NCBI GenBank assembly: GCA_026400535.1
Contig: JAPLOU010000024.1
Location: 1-64,000 of the forward strand
From: Hyphomicrobiales bacterium
GTDB lineage: Bacteria > Pseudomonadota > Alphaproteobacteria > Rhizobiales > Beijerinckiaceae
DNA length: 64,000 nt
Reading direction: 5' to 3'
Part shown: piece by piece, positions 37,969 through 47,702 of the stretch
Numbering within the stretch: the stretch's first letter is position 1
How the letters are laid out: each line of letters starts with the position of its first letter
Program-made: the position numbers and the translations under genes
Notes under the pieces: model-generated
Told to the model about the DNA's origin: nothing
Database searches by the model: none
Seen by the model: only the letters and a program-made list of their open reading frames with translations

Positions 37969-38119
37969 CGAGGCATCACGCTGCCCGGACCCGGGCGGGA
38001 CGACAGTTTGTCTCACGCAAGGGCCCTTGCGCCGTGCCGCGCCCAGCCGCAGGGACATGTTCATTTTGCGGTTGTCATGGTGATGACCGTGTTTCCGTGG
38101 CAAGGCAGCGACGCACGTC

Positions 38120-39046
38120 ATGCAAATCTACCTTCCCATCGCCGAAATGCCGATCAGCGTCCTGCTCATCATCGGCATGAGCGCGGCGGTCGGGTTCGTC
38201 TCGGGCATGTTCGGCATCGGCGGCGGTTTCCTGATGACACCGCTGCTGATCTTTCTCGGCGTGCCGCCTGCTGTGGCGGTGGCGACGGTGACCGCGCAGG
38301 TCGCGGCCTCCTCCATGACAGGGGCCGTGAGCAACTGGCAGCGGCGCCAACTTGACATCAAACTCGGGCTGTTCCTGACGGCGGGTGGTCTGGTCGGCAC
38401 GATGCTCGGCGTGCTGGCCTTCAACAGCATCCGCCGCACGGGCCAGCTCGAGGTCGTGATCGCGCTGTCCTACCTTGTGCTGTTCATGATCATCGGCTCG
38501 ATGATGCTGCTCGAAAGCCTGCGCGCCCTGATGCGTGCCCGAACGGGCAAGCCGGGCCGTCTGAAAAGGGCCGGTCAGCACCCGGCCTGGCTGAAATTGC
38601 CACTGCGGGTCCGGTTCGCGCGCTCCCGGCTTTATGCCAGCGCCATCCCGATCCTGGGCTTTGCCGCCCTGGTTGGCTTCATCGGCGCTGTGCTGGGCAT
38701 CGGCGGCGGCTTCATCATGGTTCCGGCGCTGCTCTATCTGTTCAGGGTGCCGACCATGATGGTGGTCGGCACATCCCTGTTCCAGATTCTTGTCACCATG
38801 ACGGCCGCAACCCTGTTCCATGCAGCAAGCAACCAGTCAGTGGACATTGTTCTGGCCGTGCTGCTGATCATTGGCGGGGTGATCGGGGCGCAGTTCGGCG
38901 GGCGTGCCGGCCGCCATCTTCGCGGCGAGAGTTTCCGGGTCCTGCTGGCCGTGCTGCTGCTGGCCGTCGGCTTCCGGATCGGCTCCGAGCTGATCTTCCG
39001 GCCCGAAGAGCCGTTCTCGGTCTCGATCCAGGGAGCGAGGGGATGA
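38120..39046 (+). CDS. TauE/SafE-family permease
   Basis: The protein has 308 residues and about 8-9 membrane helices. The two-repeat signature appears as GFVSGMFGIGGGFLMTPLLI near the N-terminus and GFIGAVLGIGGGFIMVPALL in the second half. The family exports sulfite, sulfoacetate or other organosulfur anions. Its stop overlaps the start of the TIGR02186 gene (ATGA), a conserved alphaproteobacterial pair. The substrate is unknown. Confidence 0.9.
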   Translation: MQIYLPIAEMPISVLLIIGMSAAVGFVSGMFGIGGGFLMTPLLIFLGVPPAVAVATVTAQVAASSMTGAVSNWQRRQLDIKLGLFLTAGGLVGTMLGVLAFNSIRRTGQLEVVIALSYLVLFMIIGSMMLLESLRALMRARTGKPGRLKRAGQHPAWLKLPLRVRFARSRLYASAIPILGFAALVGFIGAVLGIGGGFIMVPALLYLFRVPTMMVVGTSLFQILVTMTAATLFHAASNQSVDIVLAVLLIIGGVIGAQFGGRAGRHLRGESFRVLLAVLLLAVGFRIGSELIFRPEEPFSVSIQGARG

Positions 39047-39810
39047 TGCGCAGCGCAGCATGGGCCCTGTTCTGGCTTGTGGCCCTGACCGTGACGGCGC
39101 GCCCCGAAACGCTGGTCGTGTCCCTGTCCGCCCACCGCGTTCTGATCGGATCGAACTACACCGGCGCGCAGCTCGCCGTGTTCGGCTCGGTTGAGCGTGA
39201 CGGGCGCAGCGTGGCGCGCGCTGATCCCTATGACGTCGTGGTCACCGCGCAGGGCCCGCGCCAGCACCTGCTGGTCCGCGAAAAGGACCGCTTCGGACCG
39301 CTCTGGCTCAACAACGAGCAAAGACGCTTCGGCGAGGCACCAAGCTTCCTGGCGACCTCCACCACGCGGCTCTTCCGCGAGATGGGCAGCGAGGAAGACG
39401 CCCGCCGCCTCAATCTCGGCTTGCGGAACAAGCTGATTCCGGCCGGCGCCGGGCTGTCCTTCGACACTGGCGAGGCCCGTTTCGCGGATGCGCTGATCCG
39501 GATCAAGGGCGCGGGCAAGCTCTATCAGGAAGTGGAGCGCGGCGTCACCTTCCTGACCCCGTCGATGTTCCAGGCACCGATCATCCTGCCGGCAACCGCA
39601 CCGACCGGGAATTACGATGTCACCGTCGAGGTCTATTCCGGACAGGTGCTCCTTGCCAAGCAGCAGACCAGCTTCGAGGTGGTGCAGATCGGTTTCGAAC
39701 AGCAGGTTGCCCGGCTGGCGCGGAGCTGGTCCCTGGCCTACGGGCTGGCGACCGCGCTGATGGCCCTCGGTTTCGGCTGGCTGGCCACGGTGATCTTCCG
39801 GCGCGACTGA
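39043..39810 (+). CDS. TIGR02186-family membrane-anchored protein
   Basis: The protein has 255 residues with an N-terminal signal peptide (about 1-20, SAAWALFWLVALTVTA), a periplasmic domain (ETLVVSLSAHRVLIGSNYTG, FGPLWLNNEQRRF) and one C-terminal membrane helix (about 228-250). This is the TIGR02186 architecture. It is translationally coupled to the TauE/SafE permease, so it probably works with it as a periplasmic partner. Biochemical function is unknown. Confidence 0.85.
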   Translation: MMRSAAWALFWLVALTVTARPETLVVSLSAHRVLIGSNYTGAQLAVFGSVERDGRSVARADPYDVVVTAQGPRQHLLVREKDRFGPLWLNNEQRRFGEAPSFLATSTTRLFREMGSEEDARRLNLGLRNKLIPAGAGLSFDTGEARFADALIRIKGAGKLYQEVERGVTFLTPSMFQAPIILPATAPTGNYDVTVEVYSGQVLLAKQQTSFEVVQIGFEQQVARLARSWSLAYGLATALMALGFGWLATVIFRRD

Positions 39811-39962
39811 TTGCCGGTTGTGTTTGGCGCGACAGGCGTTAGATCACAGCCCGTCCGCTCCTGATGTCTGCCTGACGGCCACGCCCGTCACATCCCGTTT
39901 GCGCTCCGGTTTGCGCGAAGCCCGATCGCAGGTCCCATCCCGCCCGTCGCCTCGAGGTTGCC

Positions 39963-40427
39963 ATGTCAGACCACGCCATGTTTCCCAAAGTTCCGCTCCT
40001 GCTCGGGCTTGGCGGCCTGGTGCCCTTTGTGGGACTCAGCCTTGCGCTGGCGACCGGGCTGTCGCTGCCCCTGTTCGAGGACGCCGACAGCATCCGGGTC
40101 GCGCTGGTCGGCTACGGCGTCGCCATCCTGTCCTTCCTCGGCGGGGTACGCTGGGGGCTGGCCATCACGCAGAGCGCCGGGGGCGACCGCAAGGCCGACC
40201 GCGACTTCATCATCGCCGTGATCCCGGCGCTCGTCGGCTGGTTCGCCTGGTTCCAGCCGGCGCCGGCGGATCTGTGGTGGCTGGCCGTCGCCCATATCCT
40301 GCTCGGCCTGCTCGACTATGGCCTTGCCTGCCGTATCGTGGCACCGGAATGGTATGGCCGCTTGCGGCTCGGCCTGACGGCGGTTGCGGCGGCCAGCCTG
40401 ATCCTGGCGGCGCTGGCCGCTGCCTGA
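39963..40427 (+). CDS. DUF3429 membrane protein
   Basis: The protein has 154 residues and five membrane helices. The family pattern LGLGGLVPFVGLSLALA, then GYGVAILSFLGGVRWGLAI, and LLGLLDYGLACR is visible. The function of DUF3429 is unknown. It converges exactly on pdeM: its stop ends at 40427 and the pdeM stop starts at 40428, leaving no terminator space. Confidence 0.88.
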   Translation: MSDHAMFPKVPLLLGLGGLVPFVGLSLALATGLSLPLFEDADSIRVALVGYGVAILSFLGGVRWGLAITQSAGGDRKADRDFIIAVIPALVGWFAWFQPAPADLWWLAVAHILLGLLDYGLACRIVAPEWYGRLRLGLTAVAAASLILAALAAA

Positions 40428-41162
40428 TCAGTCGGGCATCAGCAGCGCGCGGCTGACCTGGAACACGCGCGCATCACCGAGCATCCAGACATCGGCGCCA
40501 TCATCGAACAGGCGCTGGATGGCGCCGTCCCTGACATTCAGGCCACCCGCATAAGAGCCCATGGCCGGCATGACCAGACGGTTGCCATCACTGATGAAGC
40601 AGCGCCGCCGGACGCCGCGCCCGCGCAGCCGGATGCGCGCGGCCGGATGCAGATGGCCTGCAATCTCCGGCTCTGCGCCGCGATGGGACGGTTCATGACG
40701 CAGCATGACGCCACCGAGCGCGATCGTGTCCGCCACCTCGCCATCGAGCCCGCTCGGCGCGTCGGGATCATGATTGCCGGTGAGCCACAGCCAGGCACGG
40801 CCGCCCTGCAGGCGGCGCAAGGTGGCTGCGTCATCCGGTTCGAGCCGGAGTGGTCCGGTACGGTCATGGAAACTGTCGCCCATGGAAATCACCTGCCGCG
40901 GTTCGAAGGCCGCAATGGCCACGGCGACCGACCCCAAGGTCGCACGCGTATCGTAAGGCGGCAGGAACACGCCCCGGGCCGCGTAGCTGGAGGCTTTCTC
41001 CAGATGCAGATCTGACAACAGCAAGGCCCGTTCGGACGGAAGATACAGTGCGCCTGAATGATGCGGCACCGCCTCCAGCCCGCCGACGCTGAAGGCAGAT
41101 TGCGGCAGGCCCCGGATCGCTGGTCCTGGAAAGGTCAACGGGCGGTGGTGCAGCGCTCTCAC
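40428..41162 (-). CDS. pdeM: Ligase-associated DNA damage response endonuclease PdeM
   Basis: The protein has 244 residues and is a calcineurin-like metallophosphatase: LLLSDLHLEKASSY (D-x-H), GDSFHD, TGNHDP and GHLHPAARI supply the metal ligands, and MLRHEPSH the additional His. It starts with GTG overlapping the helicase stop (GTGA). It is the endonuclease of the Lhr/ligase/MBL-exonuclease/PdeM DNA-repair group. Neighbouring genes give the assignment strong support. Confidence 0.93.
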   Translation of the reverse strand: MRALHHRPLTFPGPAIRGLPQSAFSVGGLEAVPHHSGALYLPSERALLLSDLHLEKASSYAARGVFLPPYDTRATLGSVAVAIAAFEPRQVISMGDSFHDRTGPLRLEPDDAATLRRLQGGRAWLWLTGNHDPDAPSGLDGEVADTIALGGVMLRHEPSHRGAEPEIAGHLHPAARIRLRGRGVRRRCFISDGNRLVMPAMGSYAGGLNVRDGAIQRLFDDGADVWMLGDARVFQVSRALLMPD

Positions 41163-43654
41163 GCGGCGGCCTCTTGCATCATGATATCCTCGGCCTCAGC
41201 CAGAAGGGCGTCCGCCGCTTCGCCATAGACGGCTTCACGGCCGATCTCCAGCATCACGGACACGCCGAGCGGAGACACCCGCTCAAGCGCCTTGTGCACG
41301 ATTCGCCCCCGGATGCGCGAGAGACATTGCGCCAGACGCCCCAGATCAAGCAGCCCGGTCGCCGCATCGGCACGCGCGGCGCGCAGCAACAGGTGATCCG
41401 GCTCGTGGCGGCGCAGCACATCATAGACCAGATCGGTCGACATGGTGACCTGCCGGCCGGATTTCTCCTGACCGGGAAAACGCCGCTCGATCAGGCCCGC
41501 GATCACCGCACAGGAGCGGAACGCGCGCTTCATCAGCGCCGATTCCTGAAGCCACTCCTCCAGATCATCGCCGAGCATGTCGGAATCGAAGAGCGCGTCC
41601 AGCGACAGGCTGCCGTCGGCAACCGCCGCGGACAGGTCCGACAGACCCCAGACGCAGAGCCCGTAATCATTGCATACGAACCCCAGCGGCTTGAGCCTGA
41701 GCCGCTCCAGCCGCCGTGTCAGCAGCATGCCGAGCGTCTGGTGCGCCAGCCGCCCCTCGAAAGGAAAGGCCACGAGATGGAAGCGATCGCCGCGCGGAAA
41801 TGTCTCGACCAGCATCTGCGTCCGCTTCGGAATGACCGACTTGCGGGCCTGCAGGACCAGCCAGTCACCGACCTGCTTCGGCAGCCGTTGCCATTCGGCC
41901 GGGCTTGCCAGCATCCGGCGCACGCGCTCGGCGAGAAAGGTCGACAGCGGGAATTTGCCCCCGGCATAGGACGGGATTTTCGGATCCGTCCCCGCCTGCG
42001 TACGCGAGACCACCACCTCATTGCCGGCAATGCCCTCAAAACGCAGCACCTCGCCCGCAAAGATGAAGGTGTCGCCCGCCAGCATGGTTTCGGCAAAGTA
42101 CTCCTCGACCTCCCCCAGCACCCTCCCGCCGAACAGGACCGGACTGCCGCCCGTCCGCGAGGCACGGGCGCGGCCGAGGCGCACTTTCAGCATCGGCGAC
42201 TCGACGATCGTGCCGACATTCATGCGGTAGTGCTGCGCCACCCGCGCGTCGCTGACGCGCCAGAGCCCGTCCTTGCCGAGCCTGATCTTGGCGAACCGTT
42301 CATAGGACTTCAGCGCATAGCCGCCGGTGGCGACGAAGGTGAGCGCCGCATCGAAGGTCTCGCGCGACAACGCGGCATAGGGCGCAGCGCTGGCGACCTC
42401 GGCAAAGGCCGCGTCGGCGCCGATCGGCTCGGCGCAGGTGAGGCCAAGCAGGTGCTGGGCGAGCACGTCGAGTGCGCCTGGCTTCGCATCGGGCGTGTCC
42501 TGGGCCGCCTCCGCGACCGCCTCCAGCGCTGCGTGGCACTCCATGATCTCGAAGCGGTTCGACGGCACGAGATAGGCCTTGGACGGTTCGTCCATGCGGT
42601 GGTTGGCGCGGCCCACACGCTGGATCAACCGGCTTGCGCCCTTCGGGGCGCCAATATTGATGACAAGATCGACATCGCCCCAATCGATGCCGAGATCGAG
42701 CGTGGCTGTGCAGACCACGGCCTTGAGCTTGCCCGCTGTCATCGCTGCCTCGACCTTGCGGCGCTGGCCGACATCCAGCGAGCCATGATGCAGCGCGATG
42801 GCAAGGTTGTCCTCGTTGACCCGCCAGAGTTCCTGGAACATGAACTCGGCCTGCATGCGGGTGTTGACGAAGACCAGTGTCGTGCGGTGCGCCTTGATGG
42901 CGGCGTAGATATCCGCCATCGCGTGCCGTGATGTGTGCCCCGCCAGTGGAAGGACCGCGTTCGGCTGCAGGATGCTCAGGTCGGCCGCCGCTCCGCCCGC
43001 AACCGTGACCAGGTCGGCCAGCTGCCCGGCAGGCTCGCCGCTGGCGAGATAGCGCCGCAGCTGCTCGGGCTCCCGCACCGTGGCGGACAGTCCGACGGCG
43101 GTCGCCTGCGGCGCCAGCTTGCGCACCCGCACCAGCCCCAGCGCGAGAAGGTCGCCGCGCTTGGAGGTGACCAGCGAGTGGATTTCATCCAGCACGATGC
43201 GCCTGAGGCCGCCGAACAGGGCGCGCGCATCCTTGTGGGCGATCATCAGCGCGAGCTGCTCGGGCGTGGTCAGCAGGATGTCCGGCGGATGCTCAAACTG
43301 GCGGGCGCGCTTTGTTGCGGAGGTATCGCCGGTCCGCGTCTCCAGACGGATGTTGAGGCCCATCTCGCCGGCGGGGCGCTCCAGGTTGCGGGCGATGTCG
43401 ACCGCGAGAGCTTTCAGGGGCGAGATGTAGAGCGTGTGCAGCGACATGGTGCGATCGGCCGGCTGCGCGGCGAGCTCGATCAGGCTGGGCAGGAATCCGG
43501 CAAGGGTCTTGCCGGCGCCGGTCGGCGCGACCAGCAGGGTCGAACGGCCGGCCCGTGCCTGCGCGATCAGCTCAAGCTGGTGGGCGCGCGGGGACCAGCC
43601 GCGCGAGGCGAACCAGCGTGCAAACACCTCCGGGAGCGGCTCATCGCCCGCCAT
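41159..43654 (-). CDS. Ligase-associated DNA damage response DEXH-box helicase (Lhr-type)
   Basis: The protein has 831 residues. Walker A LLVAPTGAGKTLAGF, DEIH in RIVLDEIHSLV, motif III GLSATV, and motif VI QRVGRANHRMDEPSK are present. The C-terminal part is the winged-helix and Lhr-core domain found in ligase-associated helicases. It unwinds DNA or RNA:DNA during repair. Its ATG overlaps the upstream methyltransferase stop by one base, and its stop overlaps pdeM. The length is normal for the subgroup, shorter than full-length mycobacterial Lhr. Confidence 0.95.
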   Translation of the reverse strand: MAGDEPLPEVFARWFASRGWSPRAHQLELIAQARAGRSTLLVAPTGAGKTLAGFLPSLIELAAQPADRTMSLHTLYISPLKALAVDIARNLERPAGEMGLNIRLETRTGDTSATKRARQFEHPPDILLTTPEQLALMIAHKDARALFGGLRRIVLDEIHSLVTSKRGDLLALGLVRVRKLAPQATAVGLSATVREPEQLRRYLASGEPAGQLADLVTVAGGAAADLSILQPNAVLPLAGHTSRHAMADIYAAIKAHRTTLVFVNTRMQAEFMFQELWRVNEDNLAIALHHGSLDVGQRRKVEAAMTAGKLKAVVCTATLDLGIDWGDVDLVINIGAPKGASRLIQRVGRANHRMDEPSKAYLVPSNRFEIMECHAALEAVAEAAQDTPDAKPGALDVLAQHLLGLTCAEPIGADAAFAEVASAAPYAALSRETFDAALTFVATGGYALKSYERFAKIRLGKDGLWRVSDARVAQHYRMNVGTIVESPMLKVRLGRARASRTGGSPVLFGGRVLGEVEEYFAETMLAGDTFIFAGEVLRFEGIAGNEVVVSRTQAGTDPKIPSYAGGKFPLSTFLAERVRRMLASPAEWQRLPKQVGDWLVLQARKSVIPKRTQMLVETFPRGDRFHLVAFPFEGRLAHQTLGMLLTRRLERLRLKPLGFVCNDYGLCVWGLSDLSAAVADGSLSLDALFDSDMLGDDLEEWLQESALMKRAFRSCAVIAGLIERRFPGQEKSGRQVTMSTDLVYDVLRRHEPDHLLLRAARADAATGLLDLGRLAQCLSRIRGRIVHKALERVSPLGVSVMLEIGREAVYGEAADALLAEAEDIMMQEAAA

Positions 43655-44586
43655 CAGATCCGCGTCAGCACCATGACGAAACCCGGGACGTCAAAACCCC
43701 GATCCTGACGGGTCGAGACCGAGGCGAGGTGCGCGACATCAAGGCCGGAATCATCGGCCACGGTCCGCAGGTAGTCCTCGCTGTGTGAAAACCGCGCATC
43801 AACGCCAAGCTGGAAGCCATGGCCGGCATGGCTTTGCGCCGTGAAAGCGAACAGGCCACCGCGCGGCAGCACCCGTGCAGCCTCGCGGAACAGGGGAAAG
43901 AGGTCGCCGAGATAAACCAGCACATCCGCAGCCACGATCAGGTCAGCGCTTTCGGCGGCGCGGCGGTCCAGTTCATCCACGATCTCACCGGTGTTCAGGG
44001 CGGCGTACAGGCCGGTCCTGGCCGCAACGGCGATCATCTTGGGCGAGATGTCGACGCCCTCAATGCGGTTGGCGCGCTTGCCGATCTCCCGCGCCATCAG
44101 GCCGGTGCCGCAGCCAAGGTCGATCGCCAGACGAAATGCGAGCTTGCGTCCGCGCTTTTCGCAGGCTGCCGCGATGCCGGCCATCACGACCGCAGGCCCG
44201 CGGTAAGCCAGAGCCCCGGTCAGATGGGCGTCGAAGCCTTCCGCGTAACTGTCGAACAGCGCACGCACATAGCCCTCGCCGATGGCGTCATCGGCGGCGA
44301 GAGCACCGAGGCGCGACAGGTCGATGCGCGCGCCCAGTTCGTCCTCCGGATCAAGCCGCAGCGCCTCGCTGAGCGCAGCCACCGCTTCATCCTTGCGGCC
44401 AAGCGCCGCCTGGGAGCGGCCCAGCAGGACATGCGCTGGCGCAAAATCAGGGGTCAGCTCAAGCGTCTGGCCGGCCAGATCGACGGCGACCTGCCAATCG
44501 GCCTCCACGAACGCGGCTGTGGCATAGGCGTAGCGCCGGTCGGCGATGGCGTCGCCGGTGGAACGATGAACTGGTTTCAGCGCCAT
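43654..44586 (-). CDS. TPR-containing SAM-dependent methyltransferase
   Basis: The protein has 310 residues from ATG 44586; a longer open extension would cross the divergent exonuclease start and is rejected. TPR-like helices occupy about 15-100 (ALGRKDEAVAALSEALRLDP). The Rossmann methyltransferase domain has motif I AIDLGCGTGLMAREIG and motif II VDISPKM. It is the first gene of the leftward transcript and overlaps the helicase start, so it is co-transcribed with the repair genes. Its target, protein, small molecule or nucleic acid, is unknown. Confidence 0.87.
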   Translation of the reverse strand: MALKPVHRSTGDAIADRRYAYATAAFVEADWQVAVDLAGQTLELTPDFAPAHVLLGRSQAALGRKDEAVAALSEALRLDPEDELGARIDLSRLGALAADDAIGEGYVRALFDSYAEGFDAHLTGALAYRGPAVVMAGIAAACEKRGRKLAFRLAIDLGCGTGLMAREIGKRANRIEGVDISPKMIAVAARTGLYAALNTGEIVDELDRRAAESADLIVAADVLVYLGDLFPLFREAARVLPRGGLFAFTAQSHAGHGFQLGVDARFSHSEDYLRTVADDSGLDVAHLASVSTRQDRGFDVPGFVMVLTRI

Positions 44587-44643
44587 GATGCAGCTTCTTT
44601 CGGAACGGAAAGGCTCTATCCTCGCTTCAAGGATACACGATTC

Positions 44644-45678
44644 ATGCGGCCACACGAGCTTTTGCACCCGACGCCGGCTGGGCTCTACTGCCCGCCCGCC
44701 GATCTTTACATCGACCCGGTCAGGCCCGTCGCACGGGCCTTGATCACGCACGGGCACGCCGATCACGCGCGGGCTGGCCACGGCGCTGTGCTCGCCACCG
44801 CCGAGACACTGGGGATCATGGCCGTGCGCTATGGCGAGGGGTTCACCCAAAGCCGGCAAGTTGCAGTCCTGGGCGAAGCCGTGCGCATCGGCGCCGTGGG
44901 CATCAGCTTTCATCCGGCGGGCCACGTGCTCGGCTCGGCCCAGATTGCGGTCGAGGCCGCCGGCATCCGCATTGTCGCCTCGGGCGACTACAAGCGGGCG
45001 GCCGACCGGACATGCCGGGCCTTCGACCCTGTCCCATGCGATGTCTTCATCACCGAGGCGACGTTCGGCTTGCCGGTGTTCCGCCATCCCGATACGGCGG
45101 GCGAAGTGGCCAAGCTCCTGTCATCGCTGGCCCTGTTCCCGGAGCGCTGCCATGTGATCGGAGCCTATGCGCTTGGCAAGGCGCAGCGGCTGATCGCCCT
45201 GATCCGCGACGCGGGTTATGATCGGCCCATCTTCGTTCATGGCGCGATGGAGAAGCTGAACAGCTTTTATGAATCCTCTGGCGTGCCCCTTGGCGACATC
45301 CGCAAGGTTGGCGCGGCGGAGCGCAAGACGCTCAAGGGCGAGATCGTGATCTGTCCACCAAGCGCGGTCCAGGACCTGTGGGCGCGTCAATTGCCGGACC
45401 CGGTCACGGCCTTCGCCTCGGGCTGGATGCGGATCAGGGCGAGGGCCCGGCAAAAGGGTGTGGAATTGCCGCTGATTGTCTCGGACCACGCCGACTGGGA
45501 CGATCTGTGCGCCACGATCCGCGAGGTCGGTGCGCCCGAAATCTGGGTGACGCACGGCCAGGAGGACGCGCTGGTGCGCTGGTGCGAGATGAACGGCATC
45601 CGCGCCAGACCGCTCAGGCTGGCGGGTTATGGCGATGATGGCGAGGCGGAGCCGGATGGGGCGCAGGCCACACCATGA
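44644..45678 (+). CDS. Ligase-associated DNA exonuclease (MBL/beta-CASP fold)
   Basis: The protein has 344 residues starting MRPHELLHPTPAGLYCPPAD. The metallo-beta-lactamase metal site is THGHADHARAGHG (HxHxDH), followed by HPAGHVLGSAQI, SGDYKRA and EATFGLP. A KH-like SNM1/beta-CASP C-terminal half contains VSDHADWDD. It degrades DNA ends before ligation. It is divergent from the methyltransferase/helicase/PdeM transcript by 57 bp and overlaps the ligase start by 4 bp. Confidence 0.93.
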   Translation: MRPHELLHPTPAGLYCPPADLYIDPVRPVARALITHGHADHARAGHGAVLATAETLGIMAVRYGEGFTQSRQVAVLGEAVRIGAVGISFHPAGHVLGSAQIAVEAAGIRIVASGDYKRAADRTCRAFDPVPCDVFITEATFGLPVFRHPDTAGEVAKLLSSLALFPERCHVIGAYALGKAQRLIALIRDAGYDRPIFVHGAMEKLNSFYESSGVPLGDIRKVGAAERKTLKGEIVICPPSAVQDLWARQLPDPVTAFASGWMRIRARARQKGVELPLIVSDHADWDDLCATIREVGAPEIWVTHGQEDALVRWCEMNGIRARPLRLAGYGDDGEAEPDGAQATP

Positions 45679-47348
45679 CCGCCGAACTCAACAGCTTCGC
45701 CTGGCTGCTCGACCGCCTCGCCTATGAGCCGCGGCGCAACGGCAAGCTCGCGCTGATCACCGACTATTTCCGGCGCAGCCCGGACCCCGAGCGCGGCTTT
45801 GCACTGGCGGCGATGACCGGACAGCTGCGTTTCGCCAACGCCAAGGCTGGTCTGATCCGGGCGCTGATCGCCGAGCGGGCCGACCCGGAACTGTTCGCAC
45901 TGTCCTATGATTATGTCGGCGATCTGAGCGAGACGGTGGCGCTGATGTGGCCGGAACGGCATGGCGCGGCCGGCCATAACAGGCCTGCCCCCACCCTGGC
46001 GGAGGTCGTGGAGGCGCTCTTGACAACCGACAGGCGCTCCCTGCCCGCGCTGCTGGCGGGCTGGCTTGATGCGCTCGACGAGACCGGGCGCTGGGCCCTG
46101 CTCAAACTGATCACCGGCGGGCTGCGCATCGGCGTCTCCGCCCGGCTGGCCAAGACCGCGCTCGCCGCATTGGGCGACCTTGAAGCGGACGACATCGAGG
46201 AGGTCTGGCATGGGCTGGAGCCGCCCTATGCCGCTTTGTTCGCCTGGGCCGAGGGTCTTGGCCCGCGGCCGGAAGCCAGCGATCCCGCACCTTTCCGCCC
46301 GGCCATGCTGGCGCACCCGCTCGAGGATGAGGATTTCGACAGGCTCGCTCCCGCCGATTTCAGCGCCGAATGGAAATGGGACGGCATCCGCGTCCAGGCG
46401 GCGTCAGGTTTGAACAACCAGGGCCGGCGCGTCACGCGGCTTTACACGCGCAGCGGCGAAGACATCTCGGGCGCCTTTCCCGATCTGGCCGAGGGCATCG
46501 GCTTCGACGGTGCCATCGACGGCGAACTGCTGATTGTGGTCGACGGGCGCGTGCAGAGCTTCAACGTGTTGCAACAGCGACTGAACCGCAAGACCGTGAG
46601 CGCCAGGCTGATGGCGGAGCTTCCGGCCCATATCCGGGCCTATGACATCCTGTACGACGGGGCGGAGGATGTGCGGGCGCTCCCGCTCGCCGCACGCAGG
46701 ACGCGGCTCGAGGCCTTCGTCGCGCGCCATGGCGCGGCGCGGATCGATTTGTCCCCACAGCTGTCCTTTGACCGGTGGGAAGCGCTGGCAGCCTGCCGTG
46801 CCGATCCTGCCGGTGCCGGGGCAGGCCCGGACGCTGACGCCATCGAGGGCCTGATGCTGAAGCGCCGCGATGCGCCCTATCTGCCGGGCCGCCCCAAGGG
46901 CCTGTGGTACAAATGGAAGCGCGATCCGGCGCTGCTCGACTGTGTGCTGATGTATGCCCAGCGCGGACACGGCAAGCGCTCGTCGTTCTATTCCGACTTC
47001 ACCTTCGGCTGCTGGCGCGCCGATGATGTGCTGGTGCCGGTCGGCAAGGCCTACTTCGGCTTCACCGACGAGGAACTGGCCCAGCTCGACAGGTTCGTGC
47101 GCAAGAACACGATCAATCGCTTCGGGCCGGTGCGCGAGGTTGCCCATGGGGCGGAGGCAGGGCTCGTGCTCGAAATCGCCTTCGAAGGCATCCAGCGTTC
47201 GACGCGGCACAAGTCGGGCGTCGCCATGCGCTTTCCCCGGATCAATCGCATCCGCTGGGACAAGCCACCGCACGAGGCCGACCGCATGCAGACGATCGAG
47301 ACAATGCTGGCGGCCATCGAGGCGCGCACCGCCGCGCCATCGCCATGA
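45675..47348 (+). CDS. ATP-dependent DNA ligase (Lig, ligase-associated repair module)
   Basis: The protein has 557 residues. The nucleophile K234 is in AEWKWDGIRVQ (motif I KxDG), then RSGEDISGAFPDL, DGELLIVV, GLMLKRRDAPYLPGRPKGL (motifs IV-V) and WYKWKRDP. The N-terminal 200 residues form a DNA-binding domain and the OB domain is C-terminal. It seals breaks processed by the exonuclease. The ATG overlaps the exonuclease stop by 4 bp (ATGA). It is a full-length member of the bacterial LigB/C-like group. Confidence 0.95.
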   Translation: MTAELNSFAWLLDRLAYEPRRNGKLALITDYFRRSPDPERGFALAAMTGQLRFANAKAGLIRALIAERADPELFALSYDYVGDLSETVALMWPERHGAAGHNRPAPTLAEVVEALLTTDRRSLPALLAGWLDALDETGRWALLKLITGGLRIGVSARLAKTALAALGDLEADDIEEVWHGLEPPYAALFAWAEGLGPRPEASDPAPFRPAMLAHPLEDEDFDRLAPADFSAEWKWDGIRVQAASGLNNQGRRVTRLYTRSGEDISGAFPDLAEGIGFDGAIDGELLIVVDGRVQSFNVLQQRLNRKTVSARLMAELPAHIRAYDILYDGAEDVRALPLAARRTRLEAFVARHGAARIDLSPQLSFDRWEALAACRADPAGAGAGPDADAIEGLMLKRRDAPYLPGRPKGLWYKWKRDPALLDCVLMYAQRGHGKRSSFYSDFTFGCWRADDVLVPVGKAYFGFTDEELAQLDRFVRKNTINRFGPVREVAHGAEAGLVLEIAFEGIQRSTRHKSGVAMRFPRINRIRWDKPPHEADRMQTIETMLAAIEARTAAPSP

Positions 47349-47698
47349 AGACACCCAACAGTGAACCTCCCGGGGCCCGGCTGCGTAAACCCATCATGCT
47401 GAAACTTATCTGCGCCCTTGGCTTCGCCCTTCTTGCCGGCTCGATCATCTGGGCCTTTGGCCGCGCGCCGTTCTGGCCGGCGGTGTCGGCGATCACCGCC
47501 AATCCCTGGGGGGTGGTGACGCTGGTCGACCTTTACCTCGGCTTCCTGATCTTCGGCATCGTGATGGCGCGCTTCGAGCCCAACCGCGCGCTGGCCGTCG
47601 GCATGATCGCCGCGCTGCCCTTTCTCGGCAATGTCGTGCCGCTCGCCTGGCTGGCCTGGCGCGGGCTTGATCTGGTCAAGCCTGCGGGCAAGGGCTGA
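47345..47698 (+). CDS. DUF1475-like small membrane protein, copy 1
   Basis: The protein has 117 residues and three membrane helices. The segment TANPWGVVTLVDLYLGFL, then VMARFEPNRALAVGMIAALP, FLGNVVPLAWLAWRGLDLV, resembles DUF1475-type proteins. Its ATG overlaps the ligase stop (ATGA), so it belongs to the same transcript. The next gene encodes a clear paralog. Its function is unknown, and a role in repair is not implied. Confidence 0.7.
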   Translation: MKTPNSEPPGARLRKPIMLKLICALGFALLAGSIIWAFGRAPFWPAVSAITANPWGVVTLVDLYLGFLIFGIVMARFEPNRALAVGMIAALPFLGNVVPLAWLAWRGLDLVKPAGKG

Positions 47699-47702
47699 AC
47701 GC

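Noticed and set aside
41174-42931. 585-codon open frame on the plus strand opposite the helicase
   Set aside because: No recognisable motif; the helicase strand has Walker A, DEIH and motif VI.
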